The position numbers and the translations under genes were made by a program. 64,000 bases of DNA, from NCBI RefSeq assembly GCF_046297875.1, contig NZ_JBKBHD010000001.1, positions 1,054,001-1,118,000 of the forward strand, written 5' to 3'. This document shows, piece after piece, positions 47,412-56,668 of the stretch; the stretch's first letter is position 1, and every line of letters starts with the position of its first letter. Source of the stretch: Parvibaculum sp046297875 (GTDB lineage Bacteria > Pseudomonadota > Alphaproteobacteria > Parvibaculales > Parvibaculaceae). Below the pieces are notes generated by a model that saw nothing but the letters and a program-made list of their open reading frames with translations, searched no databases and was not told the origin of the DNA.

Positions 47412-48911
47412 ATGGCCAAGGATCTCACGCATTTCATCGGTGGCGCCCATGTGCCCGGCAAAAGCGGCCGTTTTCTCGATGTGACGAACCCGAATACGGG
47501 CGAGGTCACGGCGCGCACGCCGCTTGCGAGCGCGGCGGAGCTTCGCGCCGCGGTCGAAGTGGCGGCGAAAGCCTTTCCCGACTGGGCGGCCACCAATCCG
47601 CAGCGCCGCGCCCGCGTCATGTTCGAGTTCAAGCGCCTCCTCGAAGCCAATATGGACGAGCTTGCCCATATGCTCTCCGCCGAACACGGTAAGGTGATCG
47701 CGGATTCGAAGGGCGACATCCAGCGCGGCCTCGAGGTGATCGAGTTCGCCTGCGGCATCCCACATCTGATGAAGGGTGAGTTCACGGAAGGCGCCGGCCC
47801 CGGCATCGACATGTATTCGATGCGCCAGGCGCTCGGCGTCTGCGCCGGCATCACGCCGTTCAATTTCCCGGCCATGATCCCGATGTGGATGTTCGGCGTC
47901 TCGGTTGCCTGCGGCAACACCTTCATCGTGAAACCGTCGGAGAAAGACCCCTCCGTGCCGCTCCGCCTTGCCGAACTCTTCATAGAAGCAGGCGCGCCGG
48001 CGGGCGTTCTCAATGTCGTCAATGGCGACAAGGAGGCGGTCGATGCGATCCTCACCGATCCGGCGATTCAGGCCGTGAGCTTCGTCGGCTCCTCCGACAT
48101 CGCGCAATATGTCTATGCGACGGGCGCGGCGCACGGGAAACGTGTGCAGGCGATGGGCGGCGCGAAGAACCACGCGATCATCATGCCCGATGCCGACATA
48201 GACCAAGTGGTGAACGATCTCATCGGTGCGGGCTATGGTTCGGCGGGCGAGCGCTGCATGGCGATCTCCGTTGCCGTGCCGGTCGGCGAGGAAACGGCGA
48301 ACCGGCTCGTGGAAAAGCTCGTGCCGCGCGTGCAGGCATTGAAGGTCGGTATCTCGACCGCCGCCGACAGCGATTACGGTCCGCTCGTCAGCAAGGCCCA
48401 TCTCGAAAAGGTGAAGTCCTATATCGAAATGGGCGTGAAGGAAGGCGCGGAGCTGCTCGTCGATGGCCGCGGCTTCAAGCTGCAGGGCTATGAAGGCGGC
48501 TACTTCCTCGGCGGCTCGCTCTTCGACCGCGTGACGCCCGACATGGAAAGCTACAAGCAGGAGATCTTCGGCCCTGTGCTGCAGATCATGCGCGCCAGGG
48601 ATTTCGACGAAGCCGTGTCGCTGCCGACCACGCATCAATATGGCAATGGCGTCGCGATCTTCACGCGCAACGGCGATGCGGCGCGCAGTTTCGCCTCGCG
48701 CGTCCAGGTCGGCATGGTCGGCATCAATGTGCCGATCCCGGTGCCGCTCGCCTATCACACCTTCGGCGGCTGGAAGCGTTCCGCCTTCGGCGATACGAAC
48801 CAGCACGGGCCCGAAGGCGTGAAGTTCTGGACACGGATCAAGACGGTGACGTCGCGTTGGCCGAGCGGGCTGGCGGAAGGGTCATCCTTTGTCATTCCGA
48901 CCATGAAATGA
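47412..48911 (+). CDS. mmsA: Methylmalonate-semialdehyde dehydrogenase (acylating)
   Basis: This 499-residue aldehyde dehydrogenase converts methylmalonate or malonate semialdehyde to propionyl- or acetyl-CoA in valine and inositol breakdown. Features are the start THFIGGAHVPGKSGR, NFPAMIPMWMF, and catalytic Cys282 in GERCMAIS. The preceding gap has a hairpin; a 31-base dyad follows the gene. Confidence 0.92.
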   Translation: MAKDLTHFIGGAHVPGKSGRFLDVTNPNTGEVTARTPLASAAELRAAVEVAAKAFPDWAATNPQRRARVMFEFKRLLEANMDELAHMLSAEHGKVIADSKGDIQRGLEVIEFACGIPHLMKGEFTEGAGPGIDMYSMRQALGVCAGITPFNFPAMIPMWMFGVSVACGNTFIVKPSEKDPSVPLRLAELFIEAGAPAGVLNVVNGDKEAVDAILTDPAIQAVSFVGSSDIAQYVYATGAAHGKRVQAMGGAKNHAIIMPDADIDQVVNDLIGAGYGSAGERCMAISVAVPVGEETANRLVEKLVPRVQALKVGISTAADSDYGPLVSKAHLEKVKSYIEMGVKEGAELLVDGRGFKLQGYEGGYFLGGSLFDRVTPDMESYKQEIFGPVLQIMRARDFDEAVSLPTTHQYGNGVAIFTRNGDAARSFASRVQVGMVGINVPIPVPLAYHTFGGWKRSAFGDTNQHGPEGVKFWTRIKTVTSRWPSGLAEGSSFVIPTMK

Positions 48912-48949
48912 ATTTCCGCACCGTTATTTGGTTGGGCATCTGTTGCAAA

Positions 48950-48980
48950 AATGGCGCTTCCATTATGGAGGCGCCATTTC
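48950..48980. promoter_or_regulatory. 31-base dyad between mmsA and nat
   Basis: Arms 48950-48964 and 48966-48980 are complementary apart from one G-T pair. Its core TCCAT-T-ATGGA is followed by a second related TCCATATGGA at about 48980-48989. It could end mmsA transcription (no T-run follows) or serve as an operator for the next gene. Confidence 0.45.
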
Positions 48981-49014
48981 CATATGGAGCGCAAATCTTC
49001 CGATGGAGACGGCA

Positions 49015-49848
49015 ATGACGGAACACGCAATCGACCTCGACGCCTATTTTTCCCGTATCGGCTATGACGGCCCGCGCACGCCGACGCTCGATACGCTGAA
49101 AGCGATTCACTACGCCCACGCCCTTTCGATCCCCTTCGAGAATCTCGACGTGCTGGCGAAAAGGCCGATCAATCTCGATCTCGCCTCGCTGCAGAAGAAG
49201 CTGATCGCAGACAAGCGCGGCGGCTACTGCTTCGAGGTGAATGCGCTTTTCGCGGCGGTGCTGGACGCGCTCGGTTTCGATGTCACCACGCTGATCGGCC
49301 GGGTGCGCTGGATGGCGCCGGAAGAGGCCGATACGGCGCGTCTGCACATGCTGATCCGGGCCGATCTGCCCGAAGGCCCCTATATTGCCGATGTCGGCTT
49401 CGGCGGGCTCACCATGACGGGGCCGATCCGTTTCGAAACCGGCATCGAACAGCAAACGCCGCATGAGCCGCGCCGGCTGCTGACCCATGACGACGGGTTC
49501 GAACTGCAGGCGAGGATCGCGGGCGACTGGACGCCGATCTACCGCTTCACGCCGGAGCCGCACCGCCGCAGCGACTACGAGGTTGCGAACTGGTACACCT
49601 CGACCCATCCGACTTCGATCTTCGTCCAGTTCCTGATGGCCGGGCGGCCGCAGGAGGGCAAGTGGCTCTCGCTCTTCAATCGCGATTTCAAGATCCGCGG
49701 TCTCGACGGCAAGGCAGAGACCCGCAAACTTGAAAGCGTGGACGAAATCGCCGAGGTGCTTGACACATATTTCGGTATCCAGCTTTCGGAGGAAGACAAG
49801 GCGCTGGCGCTTGCGCCCTATTTCGAGCAGTGGCGGGCGATGGGCTGA
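49015..49848 (+). CDS. nat: Arylamine N-acetyltransferase
   Basis: This 277-residue enzyme transfers acetyl from acetyl-CoA to arylamines or hydrazines. The catalytic triad is Cys72 (GGYCFEVN), His111 (ARLHMLI) and Asp126 (ADVGFGG). The start IDLDAYFSRIGYDG is typical. I chose the ATG at 49015 with GGAGACGG upstream; the longer frame from 48928 includes the dyad and is unlikely. Confidence 0.92.
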   Translation: MTEHAIDLDAYFSRIGYDGPRTPTLDTLKAIHYAHALSIPFENLDVLAKRPINLDLASLQKKLIADKRGGYCFEVNALFAAVLDALGFDVTTLIGRVRWMAPEEADTARLHMLIRADLPEGPYIADVGFGGLTMTGPIRFETGIEQQTPHEPRRLLTHDDGFELQARIAGDWTPIYRFTPEPHRRSDYEVANWYTSTHPTSIFVQFLMAGRPQEGKWLSLFNRDFKIRGLDGKAETRKLESVDEIAEVLDTYFGIQLSEEDKALALAPYFEQWRAMG

Positions 49849-49935
49849 GCGCTGAAAGTTTCCGGGTGAAAGGCGGGCCGTTTCGCGTTATGTGCTTGCG
49901 GGACATTCCCTTTTCCTGCGGCCCGCCGAACCAGC

Positions 49936-51057
49936 ATGACCTCCGGTCCCCTTCCTGCCTATCGCGAGAAGATCGCCCGCGGCGAAATCGCCGAGGACGC
50001 GGCGCAGGCGCATGTCGCGGCGCGGCTGCAGCATCTGGCGGATGAGCTGGCCGAATGGCGGCCGGGCCAGAAGGCGGGGCCCTTTTCGCGCTTCGGCTTC
50101 GGCAAGAAGGTCACACCGCCGGAAGGGCTTTACATCTGGGGCGGGGTCGGGCGCGGCAAGTCGATGCTGATGGACCTGTTTTTCGAGACGGTGACAATCG
50201 CGCCGAAGCGCCGCGTCCATTTCCATGCCTTCATGCAGGAGACGCATGAACGTATCTTCGAGTGGCGGCAGAAGGAAAAGGCGGGAACGGTGAAGGGCTC
50301 CGATCCCATTCCGCCGATCGCCGAAATGGTCGCGCGCGAGGCAGCGCTTCTCTGCTTCGACGAATTCCAGGTGCATGACATTGCGGATGCCTCGATCCTC
50401 GGGCGGCTCTTCGCGCAGCTTTTCGAACTTGGCGTCGTCGTCGTCGCGACATCGAACCGCGCGCCGGACGGGCTCTATGAGGGCGGGCTCAACCGGCACC
50501 GCTTCCTGCCCTTCGTCGATCTCGTGAAGACGAAGATGGATGTGCTGCATCTCGACAGCGCGACCGACTACCGGCTCGACCGCATCCGCGGGCTTCCAGT
50601 CTATCACACGCCTCTCGGCTCCGCGGCGGATGCGGCGCTCGACGATGCGTTCGAGAAACTCACCGATGCCGTGCATGGCGAGCCTATGACGCTGTCGCTC
50701 AAGGGCCGCGCCGTCGAGGTGCCGGAAGCGATGCATGGTGTCGCGCGGTTTTCCTTTTCGGATCTCTGCGCGCGGCCGCTCGGTGCAGCGGACTATCTGA
50801 AGATCGCGCAGAGCTTCCACACGGTCATCATCCGCGATGTGCCGGTGATGGGGGCGGAGCGGCGCAACGAGGCCAAGCGTTTCGTGACGCTGATCGACGC
50901 GCTTTACGAGGCGAAGACGAAGCTCATTCTTTCGGCCGAAGCGCCGCCATCGTCGCTTTATGAAAAAGGCGATGGCGCCTTCGAATTCGAGCGCACCGTG
51001 TCGCGGCTGATGGAAATTCAGAGTGCGGATTACATCGCGCTCAGAAGCGCGGACTGA
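49936..51057 (+). CDS. zapE: Cell division protein ZapE (AFG1-like ATPase)
   Basis: This 373-residue AFG1/ZapE-type P-loop ATPase has Walker A GGVGRGKSMLMD (about 73-84), Walker B LLCFDEFQVHDIAD and sensor TSNRAPDGLYEGGLNR. ZapE affects Z-ring stability in E. coli. It often neighbours mdh and sucCD in alphaproteobacteria, as here. Confidence 0.92.
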   Translation: MTSGPLPAYREKIARGEIAEDAAQAHVAARLQHLADELAEWRPGQKAGPFSRFGFGKKVTPPEGLYIWGGVGRGKSMLMDLFFETVTIAPKRRVHFHAFMQETHERIFEWRQKEKAGTVKGSDPIPPIAEMVAREAALLCFDEFQVHDIADASILGRLFAQLFELGVVVVATSNRAPDGLYEGGLNRHRFLPFVDLVKTKMDVLHLDSATDYRLDRIRGLPVYHTPLGSAADAALDDAFEKLTDAVHGEPMTLSLKGRAVEVPEAMHGVARFSFSDLCARPLGAADYLKIAQSFHTVIIRDVPVMGAERRNEAKRFVTLIDALYEAKTKLILSAEAPPSSLYEKGDGAFEFERTVSRLMEIQSADYIALRSAD

Positions 51058-51061
51058 GCGC

Positions 51062-51709
51062 TCAGAGCCCCATATAGGGCGAATGGGCAGGGCGCAATCC
51101 GAGGCTTGTGACGGGCGCCTGTCCCGGCGTGGCTTCGGCCATCTGCCGCTCGGCACCGGCGTCCGGCTTCATGTCGAGGTCATAGGCCCAGGACTGGCCG
51201 AAGGTCGCCGACATCATGCCGAAATGGATGGCCTTTTTCGGTGCGTTGCGCGCTTCGGCGCGGGCGATCTCGAGTGAGAATTCATGTGCTGCATGGCGGT
51301 TCACCGGCGCGAAGCCGAGAACCAGCGGATCGAGATCGGCGGCGGCGACCTGGGTTTCGGCCTTCGTGCCGTCTTCACGTTCGAGAAGCGCAATCAGCCC
51401 GCCGAAATCGCCCTTTGTCGCTTCCGAGCCCCGGTCCTCGCAGAAGGAGCGGCCTTCGCGGAGCGCGGCCTCGAGGAAGCGGCAGTCCTTGCCGGTCAGC
51501 GCCGAGAGCGCATGCTCGCCAAGGTCGCGGCCGGTCATGATGGAGGAGGAAATACCTGCAATGGTCAGCACTTCGGCGACGGTGAGCGCGCCAATCGCGG
51601 GTGCGGCGCAGCCCGGCAGGGCGAGAAGCCCGGCGCCCGCGGCCAGAAGAAGCACGGAATTTCGCGCTTTCCGCGCGCCATCGCGGCAAACAGCCCACAA
51701 ATTCGTCAT
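51062..51709 (-). CDS. Putative lipoprotein of unknown function
   Basis: This 215-residue protein has an N-terminal signal and a lipobox-like LLALPGC, suggesting an outer- or inner-membrane lipoprotein. A hydrophobic segment AIGALTVAEVLTIAGISSSIMTGRD follows. Cys residues in the middle (DCRFLEAALREGRSFCED) may form a disulfide. I do not recognise the family. I chose the ATG at 51709. It is convergent with zapE. Confidence 0.7.
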   Translation of the reverse strand: MTNLWAVCRDGARKARNSVLLLAAGAGLLALPGCAAPAIGALTVAEVLTIAGISSSIMTGRDLGEHALSALTGKDCRFLEAALREGRSFCEDRGSEATKGDFGGLIALLEREDGTKAETQVAAADLDPLVLGFAPVNRHAAHEFSLEIARAEARNAPKKAIHFGMMSATFGQSWAYDLDMKPDAGAERQMAEATPGQAPVTSLGLRPAHSPYMGL

Positions 51710-51957
51710 GTCATGCCCCCGGTACAAACAGCTTCCGCCTCGCGCCCCCGCTGCGATATGGCTCAACTGCTCTCTGTCACTGTGGAAAATCATGGGGTTC
51801 ACCGACCGCCTGTGTCAACGCGAGACACAATTCGTGGTTAATACCGGTAAAGCATTAACTTCGGCTTAAAGCGGGCTCTCCGTTGCGGCGGGCGCGGATT
51901 CACGCTACTAGGCAGCCGGATTAACCACGGCGCAGGCATTTCGGAGGCTTCAACACC

Positions 51958-52962
51958 ATGGCGCGCAAGAAAATCGCACTTATCGGCGGCGGCCAGATCG
52001 GCGGTACGCTGGCTCTCCTCGCGGGGCTCAAGGAGCTCGGCGATGTCGTCATTTTCGATATCGCGGAAGGCCTGCCGCAGGGCAAGGCGCTCGACCTCGC
52101 GCAGACCTCGCCGGTCGAGGGCTACAATGTCGGCCTGTCCGGCGCGAATGACTACAAGGGCATCAAGGGTGCCGATGTCGTGATCGTGACGGCGGGCGTG
52201 CCGCGCAAGCCCGGCATGAGCCGCGACGATCTGCTCGGCATCAATCTGAAGGTGATGAAGCAGGTTGGCGAAGGCATTGCCAAATTTGCGCCGAATGCGT
52301 TTGTCGTCTGCATCACCAACCCGCTCGATGCGATGGTCTGGGCGCTGCGCCAGTTCTCCGGCCTGCCGCACCACAAGGTTGTCGGCATGGCGGGCGTTCT
52401 CGACAGCGCGCGCTTCCGTTACTTCCTCTCGGAAGAGTTCAACGTGTCGGTGGAAGATGTGACGGCCTTCGTTCTCGGCGGTCATGGCGACACGATGGTG
52501 CCGCTGGCGCGCTACTCGACGGTTTCGGGCATCCCGCTTCCCGACCTCGTGAAGATGGGCTGGACCACGAAAGAGAAGCTCGAAAAGATCATCCAGCGCA
52601 CGCGCGATGGCGGTGCGGAAATCGTTGGCCTCCTGAAGACAGGCTCCGCCTTCTATGCACCGGCCGCGTCCGGCATCCAGATGGCCGAAGCCTATCTGAA
52701 GGATCAGAAGCGCGTTCTGCCCTGCGCCGCCTATCTCAACGGCGAATATGGCGTGAAGGACATGTATGTCGGCGTGCCGGTGGTGATCGGTGCGGGCGGC
52801 GTCGAGCGCATCGTCGAGATCGACCTCAATGCCTCCGAGAAGAAGCAGTTCATGGGCTCGGTCAATGCCGTGAAGGGCCTTGTGGACGCCTGCAAGAAGA
52901 TCGACCCGGCGGTTGCCAAGGGTGCGGCTTCCAAGGGCAAGGCGCCTGCGAAGAAGAAGTAA
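51958..52962 (+). CDS. mdh: Malate dehydrogenase with Lys-rich C-terminus
   Basis: This 334-residue LDH-like MDH oxidises malate with NAD. The fold starts IALIGGGQIGGTLALLAG; catalytic His176 is in GGHGDTMVPL. The usual end (ACKKIDPAVA) is followed by about 14 extra residues, mostly Lys, Ala, Gly and Ser, ending AKKK. GGAGG precedes the ATG. A terminator follows, so it is not co-transcribed with sucCD by simple read-through. Confidence 0.95.
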   Translation: MARKKIALIGGGQIGGTLALLAGLKELGDVVIFDIAEGLPQGKALDLAQTSPVEGYNVGLSGANDYKGIKGADVVIVTAGVPRKPGMSRDDLLGINLKVMKQVGEGIAKFAPNAFVVCITNPLDAMVWALRQFSGLPHHKVVGMAGVLDSARFRYFLSEEFNVSVEDVTAFVLGGHGDTMVPLARYSTVSGIPLPDLVKMGWTTKEKLEKIIQRTRDGGAEIVGLLKTGSAFYAPAASGIQMAEAYLKDQKRVLPCAAYLNGEYGVKDMYVGVPVVIGAGGVERIVEIDLNASEKKQFMGSVNAVKGLVDACKKIDPAVAKGAASKGKAPAKKK

Positions 52963-52985
52963 TCCGGCTTTCCGGGCGATGCGGG

Positions 52986-53014
52986 AAGGGCGGACTTCGG
53001 GTCCGCCCTTTTTT
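52986..53014 (+). terminator. Rho-independent terminator after mdh
   Basis: AAGGGCGGAC/GTCCGCCCTT stem with a TTCGG loop and T-run. Confidence 0.92.
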
Positions 53015-53109
53015 ATTGGCATCATAAGTGTCAATATATCTTGATTGCCAGGGGCGAAGCGCCTATTTAATGTTTTGCATTAATACTGGGCGGAAGGGGA
53101 GAGTTGGCC

Positions 53110-54186
53110 ATGAAGCGTCTGATTGCGGCTGCGGTGGTGGCGGTGCCGGTTCTGCTTGCGGCAGGTTTCGCCACGGTCTGGTTTTCACCCTCGGCGCAGG
53201 ACGCGATGCTGCGGCGGGTGGTGGCGGCCAATATGGCTTTCAACGATGCCGTGCTCGACCCGGAGGCGCTTCATGTCGTGCTCTGCGGCACGGGCTCGCC
53301 CATGCCCGATCCCGACCGCGCCCAGTCCTGCGCCATCGTATATGCGGGCGAACATGTGTTCGTGGTCGATGCCGGGCTTGGCGGCTGGGACAGGCTTGCC
53401 GCTTTCGGCCTGCCGGTCGGCAATCTCACCGGCGTCCTCATTACCCATTTCCATTCCGACCATATCAGCGGCCTGCCCGATATCGCGCTCAACAGCTGGG
53501 CGTCGGGCCGGAGCGAGGCGCTGGCGGTCTATGGGCCTCCCGGCGTCGAGACGGTGACGGCGGGCTTAGACCTCGCCTATTCGCTCGATGACAGCTACCG
53601 GATCGCCCATCATGGCGAGGATTTCTTCTCCGCCGAGGGCGCGAATTACCGGCCCGTCACGGTCGAGGTGCCGGACCGCGACACGGGCGTCACCGTCTTT
53701 GACGATGCGGGCGTAACGGTCACGGCCTTCCGCGTCAGCCATGAACCGGTCGATCCCGCCTATGGCTTCAGGATCGACTACAAGGGCCGCTCGGTCGTCT
53801 TCAGCGGCGACACGAAGGAAGACAGCAATGTCACCGTGTTCGGTCAGGGCGCGGATGTGATGATCCATGAGGCGCTCGCCGCCCACATGGTCGATCTGCT
53901 GGGCGAGGGTTTGGCCGCGCGCGGCGACCGCCGCTCCAAGGTCATGTATGACATCCAGGACTATCACGCGACGCCGGTTCAGGCGGCGGAGGTGGCGAAC
54001 GAGGCCGGCGCGAAGCTCCTCGTCTATACGCATATCGTGCCGCGGCTGCCGAACGCGCTCGCCGAGCGGGTCTTTCTGCGCGGCGTCTCCGATGTCAGGA
54101 AGCGGGGCGTGATGATCGGCTATGACGGGCTTTATCTCCGTCTTCCGGCGGGCTCGGAGAAGATCGAGACGATCGATCTGCGGTGA
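53110..54186 (+). CDS. MBL-fold hydrolase, exported
   Basis: This 358-residue metallo-beta-lactamase-fold protein has an N-terminal hydrophobic signal or anchor (about 3-25). Metal ligands are visible in THFHSDH (near 115-121), the later FRVSHEP, FSGDT and THIVPRL. The layout resembles RNase Z / arylsulfatase-like MBL enzymes, but the export signal argues against tRNA processing. I chose the ATG at 53110 with GGGGAGAG upstream. Substrate unknown. Confidence 0.82.
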   Translation: MKRLIAAAVVAVPVLLAAGFATVWFSPSAQDAMLRRVVAANMAFNDAVLDPEALHVVLCGTGSPMPDPDRAQSCAIVYAGEHVFVVDAGLGGWDRLAAFGLPVGNLTGVLITHFHSDHISGLPDIALNSWASGRSEALAVYGPPGVETVTAGLDLAYSLDDSYRIAHHGEDFFSAEGANYRPVTVEVPDRDTGVTVFDDAGVTVTAFRVSHEPVDPAYGFRIDYKGRSVVFSGDTKEDSNVTVFGQGADVMIHEALAAHMVDLLGEGLAARGDRRSKVMYDIQDYHATPVQAAEVANEAGAKLLVYTHIVPRLPNALAERVFLRGVSDVRKRGVMIGYDGLYLRLPAGSEKIETIDLR

Positions 54187-54200
54187 CGCAGCGTCACCGC
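54180..54200. repeat. Perfect 21-base dyad at the end of the MBL gene
   Basis: GCGGTGACG-CAG-CGTCACCGC spans the stop codon. No T-run follows. Confidence 0.5.
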
Positions 54201-54275
54201 TACCGCCTTGGTGCAACTGAGTTTTCTGTAAGCGAAAGTTCCGGTTTCCAAGGGCTTTTCGATCCCATCTGCCGG

Positions 54276-54303
54276 TTGCGCCCGCCCGCTCGGGTGGTAT
54301 AAC
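54276..54303 (+). promoter_or_regulatory. Candidate promoter of sucCD
   Basis: TTGCGC (54276-54281) and TATAAC (54298-54303) are 16 bp apart, about 90 bp before sucC. Confidence 0.4.
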
Positions 54304-54396
54304 TCGCAGCCAACCGACTTAGCTATCGGGGCTATCGGACGAATTTTCCTTTGGCGTCGCGGTTTCCCGCGCCGCTCTCCAGCCGGACGGTTTTTC

Positions 54397-55566
54397 ATGA
54401 ATATTCACGAATACCAGGCCAAGGCCGTGCTCGCGAAGTACGGCGTGGCGGTGCCCCGCGGACATGCGGCGTTCACGCCCGAAGAGGCCGTTCAGAAAGC
54501 CAACGAACTGGGCGGCCCGGTCTGGGTCGTCAAGGCGCAGATCCATGCAGGCGGCCGCGGCAAGGCCGGCGGCGTCAAGGTGGTGAAATCGGTCGCAGAT
54601 GTCGAGAAGGAGGCCAAGCGCCTCATCGGCTCGACGCTCGTCACGCATCAGACCGGCCCCGAAGGCAAGGAAGTGCATCGCCTCTATATCGAGGAAGGCT
54701 CCTCGATCGAGCGCGAACTCTATCTCTCGGTTCTCGTCGACCGCGCCACCTCGCGCATCTCCTTCATCGCCTCCACCGAAGGCGGCATGGACATCGAGGA
54801 AGTCGCTGCGAAGACGCCCGAAAAGATCCTCAGCTTCTCCGTCGATCCCGCATCCGGCATCAGCAGCTTTCATGGCCGCAAGGTCGCCTATGCGCTCGGC
54901 CTCGAAGGTGATCTGAACAAGCAGGGTGTGGCGCTGATCGAGAAGCTCTACAAGGCCTTCGTCGCCGAAGACATGAGCATGCTCGAGATCAACCCGCTCG
55001 TCGTCACGGGCGAAGGCAAGCTTGTCTGCCTCGACGCCAAAGTGAACTTCGACTCGAACGCGCTTTACCGTCACAAGGACATCGTGGAACTGCGCGACCT
55101 GACGGAAGAAGATCCGTCGGAAGTCGAAGCGTCGAAATACGACCTCAACTACATCAAGCTCGACGGCAAGATCGGCTGCATGGTGAACGGTGCCGGCCTT
55201 GCGATGGCCACGATGGACATCATCAAGCTTTATGGTTCGGAGCCTGCGAACTTCCTCGATGTGGGCGGCGGCGCGACGAAGGAGAAGGTTACGGCGGCCT
55301 TCAAGATCATCCTGTCCGACCCGAGCGTCGAAGGCATCCTCGTCAACATCTTTGGCGGCATCATGCGCTGCGACATCATCGCGGAAGGCGTCGTCGCCGC
55401 CGCGAAGGAAGTCTCGCTCAGCGTGCCGCTGGTGGTTCGCCTCGAAGGCACCAATGTCGAGCTCGGAAAGAAGATCATGGCGGAATCGGGCCTGCCCATC
55501 ATTTCCGCGGACAACCTCGCCGATGCGGCCGAGAAGATCGTCAAAGCCGTGAAGGAGGCCGCATAA
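54397..55566 (+). CDS. sucC: Succinyl-CoA synthetase beta subunit
   Basis: This 389-residue ATP-grasp subunit binds nucleotide and CoA-ligase partner SucD. It begins MNIHEYQAKAVLAKYGV and has VKAQIHAGGRGKAGGV and the late FVNIFGG-like LVNIFGGIMRCD block. TAATG links it to sucD. Confidence 0.96.
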   Translation: MNIHEYQAKAVLAKYGVAVPRGHAAFTPEEAVQKANELGGPVWVVKAQIHAGGRGKAGGVKVVKSVADVEKEAKRLIGSTLVTHQTGPEGKEVHRLYIEEGSSIERELYLSVLVDRATSRISFIASTEGGMDIEEVAAKTPEKILSFSVDPASGISSFHGRKVAYALGLEGDLNKQGVALIEKLYKAFVAEDMSMLEINPLVVTGEGKLVCLDAKVNFDSNALYRHKDIVELRDLTEEDPSEVEASKYDLNYIKLDGKIGCMVNGAGLAMATMDIIKLYGSEPANFLDVGGGATKEKVTAAFKIILSDPSVEGILVNIFGGIMRCDIIAEGVVAAAKEVSLSVPLVVRLEGTNVELGKKIMAESGLPIISADNLADAAEKIVKAVKEAA

Positions 55567-56441
55567 TGTCCGTTCTCGTCGACAAGAATACCAAGGTCAT
55601 CTGCCAGGGCTTCACGGGTAATCAGGGTACGTTCCATTCGGAACAGGCGATTGCCTATGGCACGAAGATGGTTGGCGGCGTGAGCCCCGGCAAGGGCGGC
55701 TCGAAGCACCTCGATCTGCCGGTCTTCGACACGGTTGCAGAAGCAGTCGAGAAGACCGGCGCGACGGCGAGCGCCATCTATGTGCCGCCGCCCTTCGCTG
55801 CGGACGCGATCCTCGAGGCGATCGATGCCGGCATCGAGCTTGCCGTCTGCATCACCGAGGGTATTCCGGTGCTCGACATGGTGAAGGTGAAGCGCGCGCT
55901 TTCGGGCTCGAAGACGCGCCTCGTCGGCCCTAACTGCCCGGGCGTCATCACGCCGGGCCAGTGCAAGATCGGCATCATGCCGGGCCATATCCACAAGCCG
56001 GGTTCGGTCGGCATCGTCTCGCGTTCGGGCACGCTCACCTATGAAGCGGTGGCGCAGACGACGGCGGCGGGCCTTGGCCAGTCCACCTGCATCGGCATTG
56101 GCGGCGACCCCGTCAACGGCACGAATTTCATCGACTGCCTCGACATGTTCCTCGGCGACCCCGACACGCATTCGATCATCATGATCGGCGAAATCGGCGG
56201 TTCGGCCGAAGAAGACGCTGCCGAGTTCCTGAAGCAGTCCAAGGTGAAGAAGCCGGTCGTCGGCTTCATCGCCGGTGTCACGGCCCCCCCCGGCCGCCGC
56301 ATGGGCCATGCCGGCGCGATCATCGCGGGCGGCAAGGGCGGGGCGGGCGACAAGATGGACGCCATGCGCTCGGCGGGCATCACGGTCGCGGCTTCGCCTT
56401 CGGCGCTCGGTACAACGCTGGTCGAAGTGCTGAAGAAGTGA
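55566..56441 (+). CDS. sucD: Succinyl-CoA synthetase alpha subunit
   Basis: This 291-residue subunit carries the phosphohistidine His248 in MGHAGAIIAGG and the CoA-binding GFTGNQGTFHSEQAI region near the start. It is coupled to sucC and followed by a hairpin. Confidence 0.96.
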   Translation: MSVLVDKNTKVICQGFTGNQGTFHSEQAIAYGTKMVGGVSPGKGGSKHLDLPVFDTVAEAVEKTGATASAIYVPPPFAADAILEAIDAGIELAVCITEGIPVLDMVKVKRALSGSKTRLVGPNCPGVITPGQCKIGIMPGHIHKPGSVGIVSRSGTLTYEAVAQTTAAGLGQSTCIGIGGDPVNGTNFIDCLDMFLGDPDTHSIIMIGEIGGSAEEDAAEFLKQSKVKKPVVGFIAGVTAPPGRRMGHAGAIIAGGKGGAGDKMDAMRSAGITVAASPSALGTTLVEVLKK

Positions 56442-56468
56442 GGCAGGCTGCCTTTCTCGAAGCTCCGG

Positions 56469-56499
56469 CGGGGCTTCCGGTCATCCGGGAGCCCCGTTT
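56469..56499 (+). terminator. Hairpin after sucD
   Basis: CGGGGCTTCCGG/CCGGGAGCCCCG stem with a TCAT loop is followed by TTTG. The T-run is weak; it may attenuate rather than end transcription into sucA. Confidence 0.6.
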
Positions 56500-56611
56500 G
56501 ACGTGAAATCGGCTCTATCGGCCGGTGGACGGTGTAAATCCGTCATTGATTTCCTATATCGTTAAGGAAATCCAAGGGGTTTGAGGGCGATGCTGGCTCT
56601 GTTCCAGCATG

Positions 56612-56656
56612 TGCCTTCAGGGCAAATCCCATTGACGATGTGTTGCCTCTGTGGCA
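56612..56656. promoter_or_regulatory. Twin TGCC-N5-GGCA dyads and promoter before HTH-sucA
   Basis: Dyads TGCC-N5-GGCA at 56612-56624 and 56644-56656 have centres 32 bp apart, about three helical turns. A TTGACG box (56632-56637) lies between them. The second copy extends to GTTGCC-N5-GGCAAC-like arms. They are candidate operators of the N-terminal HTH of the next gene. Confidence 0.5.
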
Positions 56657-56668
56657 ACTTCCTTAACC

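Noticed and set aside
56651..56668. GTG at 56651 as the start of the HTH-SucA protein
   Set aside because: The ATG at 56669 aligns with the normal start of small HTH proteins (MKLTDW), and the six extra codons overlap the second dyad.
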